Shown here piece after piece: positions 1 to 7,587 of a stretch of DNA of 64,000 nt. Origin of the DNA: Klebsiella pneumoniae (lineage in GTDB: Bacteria; Myxococcota_A; UBA9042); contig CAMDBH010000007.1 of assembly GCA_945889325.1 (NCBI GenBank), positions 1 to 64,000 on the forward strand, given 5' to 3'. Each line of letters opens with the position of its first letter. Position 1 is the stretch's first letter. The translations under genes and the position numbers were made by a program. A model generated the notes under the pieces. It was not told the DNA's origin. It was given only the letters and a program-made list of their open reading frames with translations, and did not search any database.

Positions 1-111
1 GATTTGGGCGTGGACTATTTCGCCAAGCGCGACGAGGCCAAGACCGTCAAGCGGCTGCAGAACCGAATCAAGGAGCTTGGATATGATGTGCAGGTTCAAA
101 AGGTTGCGTGA
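1..111 (+). pseudogene. C-terminal fragment of a transposase-like protein (truncated by window edge)
   Basis: Frame 1 reads DLGVDYFAKRDEAKTVKRLQNRIKELGYDVQVQKVA*, resembling DDE transposase C-termini. Confidence 0.35.
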
Positions 112-830
112 TCAGGGTGGCCGCGAACGCGGAGGTGTTTCTACATAGGTGTAGCCGAGAAAATTGACGCCATTGAGAAACGAGTAGGAGCTGCGAACGC
201 CCTGTGCCCATCGTCCACCGCCATTTTCGCCACCTAAAACCGCCATCATCGGCAAGATCCGCGGCCCACCGCGGGCTGCGCGCCTCAATTTGGCGCGGTT
301 GAGCTCGCACGTCAAGGACATTTTTTGTGGAGCGCCCGCAAAAGCGCATGACCTCCCGCCCAGCGTGAACTTGGTTCACCCCGAGCCATCCGCCGAACGC
401 TTTCAGCCACGTTTACGCGGCCCAGTCCTCGGCGTCAGCTGCCAGTAGCTCTTGGCTTTGGTCGAAATCGGCCGTCATCTGTTCTTCGCAGAAATCGTCC
501 CACTCCTCTTGGCGTTCGATCTCATCGAAGTCAAATATTTCCGGCGGTCCATGTACGCCTAAAGTATGCCAAAGGTACGTTTATTTACACCGGCTTGGCG
601 TTTTTCCGTCAGTTGCCGGCGGGGGGGCCCCGGGGGCTTATCGCTTGTTGGCGAATTTGTTGGCGATGTGGTTTGGGGCGTTTCCTGCGGAGGATCTTGA
701 ATTTTGGTGGTGGATCGCGGCAAGTGCGCGCGCCCCCAGCGCAAGTGATGGAAAGATGGAGTATAAATAGCTGCGCAATTCGAGGGGGATCCAGCGAAGG
801 CCGCAGCGAATCGAAAGGAACAAAAAAGCT

Positions 831-1045
831 ATGAACACGAAGTCTAAGCCAGCAACCGAACCACCGATGCGCGCCGAGTACGATTTCGCGAACGTGGCAA
901 GTACGCTGCCGCGTACGCCGCCGGAACCAATGTCGTGACGCTGGACGCGGATGTTGCCAAAGCATTTCCGACTGCAGAAGCAGTCAACCAGGCATTGCGC
1001 CAACTGGTGGCGGCGCGTTCGGATTCAGAGCCGTCGATTCGCTGA
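831..1045 (+). pseudogene. Frameshifted small antitoxin-like gene
   Basis: MNTKSKPATEPPMRAEYDFA then, after a frame change near 893, RGKYAAAYAAGTNVVTLDADVAKAFPTAEAVNQALRQLVAARSDSEPSIR*; resembles EYDF...RGKY antitoxin-type proteins. Confidence 0.45.
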
Positions 1046-1138
1046 GCGCTGGCCAATTTTTCAGGCACGATAAGCATCCACCCCTACTCAATCCAAAAAT
1101 CATCCGTAAATATCCAAGCTTAACTTGCGCACACCCGG

Positions 1139-1480
1139 GTGCACGCAATTGCCGCTGTCAGGGTGCCGGCTTGTCCTCTTCCAGCTTGTTCAACATCGCA
1201 TCAATTTTCGCCAGTTTGGCCCGCACCGGTGGACTCGGGATCTTTGCCTAAGAAATACGTGGATGACGACGACTTCTACCTCCTCCGCACCGACCCCTGG
1301 GGCCACGCATCCTGCGCAGAATCCGGCACTTGCTTCAACAAGGAACCCGCCGACTGCGACGACGCCAAACCCTGCACCGCCGACCTTTGCGACGCCAAAC
1401 TCGGCTACCAGCACAGCAACTTAGCCGACGGCAGCGCTTGCGGGGGCGGAAAAACCTGCAAAGGCGGCGTGTGTTTGTAG
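1139..1480 (+). CDS. Small Cys-rich extracellular repeat-type protein or fragment
   Basis: CAESGTCFNKEPADCDDAKPCTADLCDAKLGYQHSNLADGSACGGGKTCKGGVCL pattern. Confidence 0.35.
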   Translation: MHAIAAVRVPACPLPACSTSHQFSPVWPAPVDSGSLPKKYVDDDDFYLLRTDPWGHASCAESGTCFNKEPADCDDAKPCTADLCDAKLGYQHSNLADGSACGGGKTCKGGVCL

Positions 1481-1503
1481 CGCAAGCTGCGGAGCCGTCG
1501 CTG

Positions 1504-1848
1504 CTACGTTATTGCAAACAATTTCTGAGGCTTTTTAACCAGCTCCGCCTCGCGCTCCGGCGGCAGATGCCCCAAGCTACGCAGCAGAACGCTCTGCGCC
1601 ACCGTCAGCAGCCGATGCACGCGCAGCCGCGAAGAAACCCGCAGCCCCGTCAACACAAAACCCAGATCGGAATCTGAAAAAACCATGTCCGTATCGACAT
1701 CGTGCGGACCGTCGAGGCGGCTGGTCACGAACGCAACGACCACATGGCGGTGTGGTCCGACGGCGTTAGTTAAGCAAAGCGCCGGCCGAACTTTGGTCGC
1801 AGCGAGATCATCAAACGGGAAAGGCAACAGCACGAATTTATAGCGCAT
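1504..1848 (-). CDS. PemK/MazF-like toxin
   Basis: MRYKFVLLPFPFDDLAATKVRPALCLTN...VVVAFVTSR motif; start overlaps the stop of the upstream antitoxin-like ORF. Confidence 0.75.
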   Translation of the reverse strand: MRYKFVLLPFPFDDLAATKVRPALCLTNAVGPHRHVVVAFVTSRLDGPHDVDTDMVFSDSDLGFVLTGLRVSSRLRVHRLLTVAQSVLLRSLGHLPPEREAELVKKPQKLFAIT

Positions 1849-2086
1849 TGCCGATGGCCTCGCCGTCGGCGGATGAGTACAGATCCTCGCTTGGATCTCG
1901 CAGGAAGGCAAAAGCACTCGATTTGGCGGCTGCGCGAAGCCAAGTCATTTCGTCGTCGTCGGTTTGGAGAGATTCATCAAACAATACAACAAGTCGCACG
2001 CGACCGCGGGCACCTTTGGGCAGAGGGCGGTCCAGCGTCAACATTTGGTCGTTTGCGATTGTGGCTGTAATTTCAATAGCTTGCAT
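1838..2086 (-). CDS. Putative antitoxin of the MazF-like pair
   Basis: Small ORF MQAIEITATIANDQMLTLDRPLPKGARGRVRLVVLFDE... directly upstream and overlapping. Confidence 0.6.
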   Translation of the reverse strand: MQAIEITATIANDQMLTLDRPLPKGARGRVRLVVLFDESLQTDDDEMTWLRAAAKSSAFAFLRDPSEDLYSSADGEAIGNAL

Positions 2087-2200
2087 GGCCGTGCTCCGTC
2101 GCAAACTGCGACGAACTCATCCTACGCGTCCGTGCCTGCTAGGTCAAGGGATTCGCCGCAACCGCAGATTCCCCTTGCGCAATCGCGCGCGGGTGTGCAC

Positions 2201-2231
2201 GATGCGCCTGCGCGCGAGGCGCAGGCGCATC
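2201..2231. other. Perfect 13-bp stem hairpin
   Basis: GATGCGCCTGCGC-gcgag-GCGCAGGCGCATC. Confidence 0.7.
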
Positions 2232-2481
2232 GACTGATGTTGCAGAAGTTCTTGATTTTGGCAGTGTTGAGTGCATAGGAACCCCAAAGCCCCCTCGCCC
2301 CCGCATCGCTGGCCTTTTTCCCCGCGAAAATTGCCAAGCAACACCTCCAAGCGCCCATTTTGCGCTCCAGGGCCGAGTCGGTTAAGCCGTTTTTCCGTGC
2401 TGCGCGAAAAGCGGTGCATCAACGGCCCAAAACTGCATTGGACCGCATGGTTGCACGCTCGCTGTCTGACGAAAAACTACC

Positions 2482-4093
2482 TCACGCGGCGGCGTCCGCG
2501 TCATCGTAGCTCGGATCGGCCGGGTCCATGGGCCAGTCGTCGTCGGGCGACGGCACAAAAGCCTCTTCGCCCGCGAAGTTGGTCGGGTAGGCCCAGCCGA
2601 AATCTTCCCACGGCGGAGCGCGGATCGCCGCGAAACCTTCTGCCGTCAGCGGCAGTTTCAGGTGGGTCAAGATCTTTTGAGCGATGGCGCCGTGCGGAAT
2701 GGTCGCGATGATTTTGCGCCGGCCGCCGCAATGGTCGCACTCAAGGACGTCCCATAAGAACACACGCTTGTGAATTTCGGCCCAGCTCATGCGGTCGGGC
2801 GTTACCCGGTCGGTCGCCGGTTTGGGCGCGTGCCCGCATTCGGTTGCGGGCGCCTCGGTCTTGGGCAACGCGGGCGTGCGCGGACGCGCCGTGTGCAGGA
2901 CGATGGCGCGCCGCCACTGGCAGGCCGGCGCGAAAACCCCGTGGTAATGCAGCAAAGCCCGCTTCGGGGCCGGCACCAATGCCACCATCCGCCGGACAAA
3001 ATCCGGACCCGACAATTTCAGCCACGGAGTGCCATCGCGCCACGGTGAGCGGGGACAGGTATTAACAGTTTCTCCCACTCGATCCGCATCAAGTATTCAG
3101 ATATAAATTCGATGGTTTGCGCGACATGTATCGGGGTGGCGCGGCCGTTTGGTGCCGGATTCGGGCGCCGACAAATGGCATCGATTCGCGAAATTGAATC
3201 GGCGCGCCCCAATTTGGCAATTTGTCGGTCCGTCGGGGCAAATTTGCTGCGACGGACCCGAATGGAGCCAGCGTTTTCCGCACGCAGTTGCGACTTTGGG
3301 GTACCGAAATCGGGAACAATCCGAGTTAACCATTCAATTTATTTTGATAATACACGATCCGCATCAAGTGGGTTTCTTCAAAGGAAATTGTTAATACCTG
3401 TCCCCCCAGGCGCACCGTATTGCCGCCGTCCAGCAGTTCCACGCGATCCGCGGAGATCGCCGGGCGGCATAAATAGCGGACCATCTTCTCCAGGCCGGTG
3501 CGGTTGCACGCACCGACGCGGGTATTTGCATGCAGGCTGAACTGGCACAAGTCCGCGCAGTTGCGTGAGCGCAGGTGGACCACGCCGGGCGCGTTGCCCT
3601 TCTCGCGCCTGGGTTTTTTTTCCGGCCCCCACAACGTTTGGTCGAACAGCGACGCTTTCAAAGCCGCCGCCAGCGCCGGTTGCTCCGCGGCGAATTCATC
3701 GGACGGCGGCTCGTGGCTCTCCTCGTCATAGAAGTCACCCAGCAGATATAGCAGCTTGCGCCGTTGCAGCGGCCGATGGCTACGCGCCACGATCGCCTCC
3801 GGCACTTCAGGGACATCGTCCGGATCCAGTTTGGCCAATTCGTGAAATTGCGGTTTTTGTTCGCCTTGCCGGGTCCAAACGCCATCGCCAAACAGAATGT
3901 GGTGGTGCGGGTCGATTTTGAGCGCGCTGTCAAACCGGTGCAACACCGAAATACCGTCGGCTTTGGCGTCGGCCACTTCGAGTTTGCGCACGTAGAACTT
4001 TGGGATCTCGCTAGTGAAAATGGTCAGCACCGCCGCCCGCAGCGATTGATCCCAGGCCAGGCGATAGCGCAGACGAAACGGATAAGTCAGCAC
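2482..4093 (-). pseudogene. IS91-family transposase, interrupted and truncated
   Basis: N-part LTYPFRLRYRLAWDQSLRAAVL...FDSALKIDPHHHILFGDGV and C-part LVPAPKRALLHYHGVFAP...MSWAEIHKRVFLWDVLECDHCGGRRKIIATI, separated by an inverted-repeat element. Confidence 0.75.
3051..3405. mobile_element. 355-bp non-autonomous inverted-repeat element inserted in the IS91-like gene
   Basis: Perfect 17-bp terminal inverted repeat GGGGACAGGTATTAACA (3051-3067) / TGTTAATACCTGTCCCC (3389-3405); no coding capacity. Confidence 0.75.
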
Positions 4094-4230
4094 CCATTGC
4101 CGGTACCCGATCGCCGGCAGAAATTACGTGTGGCACTTGGTGGGGCGCGCCCGGTGCTGGTGATGTGCTGCTGAGCAAGTAACATTAGATGATTTCTGTA
4201 AAATAAGCGCGTGCTTTTTGGCGGTTGGCG

Positions 4231-4764
4231 CTAACGCTTCATCGTAGTCGTAGTCAATCCGCTCAGGCGGCGCAGCGCGGCCCGCTGGTCGCGTTCCGCG
4301 AGGTTCATCGTCATGACCAGTTCTACCAATTGCGCTGTCTGAACCAAGCCGCGTTGCAGCAATTGCGCAACAAGTTTGAGATCTTTATCGCGACCGACAC
4401 GCAACTTCACAGCGGCGATGTCCTCGGCCGCCAGCGCATTTGCGCCCGCCAGGGCACGCGTTCGCTGCTGCCAACCCAGCGCAAAAGTTTGGCTGACGTG
4501 CGGTTGCAGCAAATCGACGTAGTAGCCGAAACGCGCGTCAAATAGGCTGCCTTCGCCCAACGCTTCGTGAACAATAGCAGCCATCTGCGCGTCAGATGGC
4601 ACAATCAAGAGATCGGCATCGCGGGTCAATTCCAGAGGCCCATCGGCATCGCCCAGCGCCGGATCACAGGCCAAGAGCGCTGCGGATCCAGCGACCGTTA
4701 TTTGCTCGCAGGCGGTCAGCGCGCGCACGGCGTCAATGACGTGAATCAGTGCCGGTAGCCGCAC
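4231..4764 (-). CDS. DUF6036/AbiEii-like nucleotidyltransferase
   Basis: Small NTase-like protein: VAGSAALLA...TRDADLLIVPSD...YYVDLLQPHV...LAAEDIAAVKLRVGRDKDLKLVAQLLQRGLV. Confidence 0.55.
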   Translation of the reverse strand: MRLPALIHVIDAVRALTACEQITVAGSAALLACDPALGDADGPLELTRDADLLIVPSDAQMAAIVHEALGEGSLFDARFGYYVDLLQPHVSQTFALGWQQRTRALAGANALAAEDIAAVKLRVGRDKDLKLVAQLLQRGLVQTAQLVELVMTMNLAERDQRAALRRLSGLTTTTMKR

Positions 4765-5093
4765 AAATCCCTCGCTTTGCGCCGCACTTCGCGCGGTAGC
4801 AGGCCCGCAAGCGGCGCGAACTCGCGCAAGCGCTGGCTGTCGCCATCACAGCCGCGCAACACGTGTTGCAGCCGCGCCATGCCTTGCGCCGACACGCGCG
4901 CATCCGCCAACAACACGTCCCAGCAATCGAACCATTTATCAGCGTGCGCACCGAGTTGCCGCCAATGGGTGTTGGTCGCCTGCGCGGTTTGCAACAGTGC
5001 GGGGTCGGCCAGAAGCGCGTCGGCGACAAGTTCTGCGAACGTTGGCATCTTTGACTTTGGTCGCAAGCGCACGACTTCTTGTCCTTTTACCAA
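4746..5093 (-). CDS. Partner gene of the nucleotidyltransferase (uncharacterised)
   Basis: 115-aa ORF whose end overlaps the start of the NTase ORF; two-gene operon layout. Confidence 0.5.
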   Translation of the reverse strand: MVKGQEVVRLRPKSKMPTFAELVADALLADPALLQTAQATNTHWRQLGAHADKWFDCWDVLLADARVSAQGMARLQHVLRGCDGDSQRLREFAPLAGLLPREVRRKARDLCGYRH

Positions 5094-5272
5094 ACGGCGG
5101 TCGATTTGTCCACTGGCGATGGACCCGCTAATCCGTGCCGCCCGCCCACCAAAACAAAATCACAAACTGCGCGGAACGCGCGGGAGCTAAAAATTGCAGA
5201 TTGGGTAAGAATCATCAAACATAACCTTGAATCCGCGCCCATTCATCCACCGCTTCCCCGTGGTTCGCGGCT

Positions 5273-5545
5273 CACGTGCACCTATCGCGGCCCTATCTGA
5301 TCCCCGTCCGCTGCCTGCGTCAGGATCCATTTGCGCGGCGCGCAAATGCAACGGTTAGTGCGGCGGGAGAAAAGCTTGAATTTAATGGTAAAAGCGCGCG
5401 GGGGGTGCAAGGGGCGGCCGCGCGAAGCCGCCCCCTGCTCGCCGATAGGCGAAACCAATCTAAAGATAACAATATGTTACAACCGAGCGCCGTTTGGCGC
5501 AAATCAAGCCTTTGCAAATGGAAGCCGCGCCGCTAGGCGCAACGC
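5273..5545 (+). ncRNA. Candidate structured RNA, repeat copy A (upstream of the AAA/PD-(D/E)XK gene)
   Basis: ~270-nt direct repeat shared with 7200-7465; hairpins CATTTGCGC-GGC-GCGCAAATG (5328-5348), GGGGCGGC...GCCGCCCC (5411-5434), TCGCC-GATA-GGCGA (5439-5452) show compensatory changes relative to copy B. Confidence 0.65.
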
Positions 5546-5610
5546 TTCGCAACCAAGCACATCCGTGCTAATCTCACCGCGTACCGGTGAAACCGAGGGA
5601 GGTGAGCAAA

Positions 5611-6720
5611 ATGCGCTGGTTCAACACCGCCGGGCCGAGTCGACCTGAAGACAATTACATGCTACCGACCATGGACCGGCTGCCGAGCGTGAACCAACTT
5701 ATTGAAAGCAAAGCTTGGTTTGTGCTGCACGCGCCGCGCCAGTCGGGCAAGACCACGGCCATGATAACTTTGGCGGCGGAACTGACGGCGACTGGAAAAT
5801 ACGCTGCAGTCAAAGCCACTTGTGAAAACGGCGCGCCCTTTGGCAAGCAGCCTTTGCTGGCCGTCGCGGCCGTGATGGCGGGCATCAAGCTCAGCGCGCG
5901 AAACACGCTGCCCGAAACGCTGCGGCCACCGCCGCCACCAGAATCGTCTGCGAGCGCGCTCGCGGATTGGTTGGATCAATGGTGCAGTGTGTGCCCTTTT
6001 CCTGTGGTGCTTTTACTGGATGAAATCGATGCGTTGCAGGATGACGCGCTCATTTCCGTGTTGCGCCAGTTGCGGTCCATCTACGACGCCCGGCCGAAGG
6101 CCGCGCCCTCGACGGTCGCCCTGATCGGGCTGCGCGATGTTCGGGATTACAAAGTAGCTTCTGGCCGTTCGCCGCATTTGGGCACCCAGTCGCCGTTCAA
6201 TGTGTCGGTTGCTTCGCTGACTTTGAGGTCTTTTACTCAGGAAGAAGTTGGCCAATTGTATCGCCAACATACCGATGAAACCGGCCAGATTTTTACCGAC
6301 GCGGCGGTAGAACGGGCGTTTTATTACACCCAAGGCCAACCGTGGCTGGTCAACGCGCTGGCGTATGAGTTGGTAACGACCCAGAAAATTAAGGACACCT
6401 TGACGGCGGAGCATGTCGATTATGCCAAGGAACAGTTGATTTTGCAACGCAGAACTCACTTGGACAGCCTGGCGGACAAGCTTAATGAGCCGCGCGTACG
6501 GGCGGTAATCGAGCCGATTTTGACTGGCGAGGAATTGCCTTTTGATTTGCCCCAGCGCGACGTGGATTACTGTACCGATCTCGGCCTCATCGTCAAAAAG
6601 CCGCGGGAGAATCTGATGATCGCAAATCCGATGTACCGCGAAGTGCTGCCACGTGAACTCACGGAGCCCGCGATGCTGCGCATGCGCGTGGGCTCGTCTG
6701 AAAGTCGCTGGGCGCTATAA
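5611..6720 (+). pseudogene. AAA family ATPase, N-terminal part of an AAA-PD-(D/E)XK gene split by in-frame TAA
   Basis: MRWFNTAGPSRPEDNYMLP...WFVLHAPRQSGKTT (Walker A), VVLLLDEIDAL (Walker B); TAA at 6718-6720 is in frame with the next ORF. Confidence 0.75.
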
Positions 6721-6729
6721 GACGGCCGC

Positions 6730-7191
6730 TTGAATCTCAGCGGACTGCTGCTGGAATTTGTCGATTTTTGGCACCAACACGGCGAGTGGATGGTCAAGGG
6801 TCAGGTGTGGCCGGAGGCGGCGCATCAGATTGTTTTGATGGCCTTTTTGCAGCGCATCGTCAACGGCGCCGGTTGGATCGAACGCGAATATGGTTTGGGC
6901 AGCAAGCGGCTGGATTTGTTGATCCGCTGGCATTTGGAGCGCGATAAAAGCGGTGTGCCGATACGCCAAGAGCGTTTTGCGATTGAAGTGAAAGTTTGGA
7001 GACAGGGTCAAGGCGATCCGACGGCGCAGGGCTTGAAACAGCTGGATACTTATTGTGAAAAGCTGGGTTTAAGTACAGGGACGCTGATCGTGTTTGACAC
7101 CCGCGATGCTGCACCGCCGTTTGAAGAGCTTGGGATTTGTAGCGAAACGACGTCGCCCGCGGGCCGCACGGTGCAGGTTTTGCTGGCATAG
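6730..7191 (+). pseudogene. PD-(D/E)XK nuclease-like C-terminal part, same frame as 5611-6720
   Basis: FLQRIVNGAGWIEREYGLGSKRLDLLIRW...RFAIEVKVWRQGQGD...QGLKQLDTYCEKLGLSTGTLIVFD. Confidence 0.7.
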
Positions 7192-7199
7192 CGCGGAGG

Positions 7200-7465
7200 C
7201 ACGTGCACTTATCGCGGGCCCATCTGATCTCTGTCCGCCGCCTGCGACAGAACCCATTGTCGCCGCGCGACAATGCAGCGGTTAGTGCGGCGGGAGAAAA
7301 ATGGGGAAATACGAGCAAAAGCGCGGGGGTGCAGGGGTGCCGCGCTTGGCACCCTTGCCCGCCGTCAGGCGGAACCTGACCAAGATAACAATGTGTTACA
7401 ACCGCGCGCCGTGAGGCACAAATCAAGCCTTTGCAAATGCAAGCCGGGCCACAAGGCGCCCAAAC
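7200..7465 (+). ncRNA. Candidate structured RNA, repeat copy B (downstream of the AAA/PD-(D/E)XK gene)
   Basis: Direct repeat of 5273-5545; hairpins CATTGTCGC-CGC-GCGACAATG (7255-7275), GGGTGCC-gcgctt-GGCACCC (7335-7354), CCGCC-GTCA-GGCGG (7359-7372); invariant AAATCAAGCCTTTGCAAATG. Confidence 0.65.
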
Positions 7466-7587
7466 TGCCGGAGGCAAAAGCCATGCGCAGCATAATGTTA
7501 GCACCGCGACGCAGTCGGGTAATCGACCTGAAGGTCAGCAATGCCAAGCAAAATCCAAATGAAAGCTGGACCGCTCAGGGCAAAACC

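Noticed and set aside
416-580. Acidic minus-strand reading frame (HGPPEIFDFDEIERQEEWDDFCEEQMTADFDQSQELLAADAEDWAA*)
   Set aside because: Looks like a coding remnant but has no start codon and no family I recognise; left unannotated
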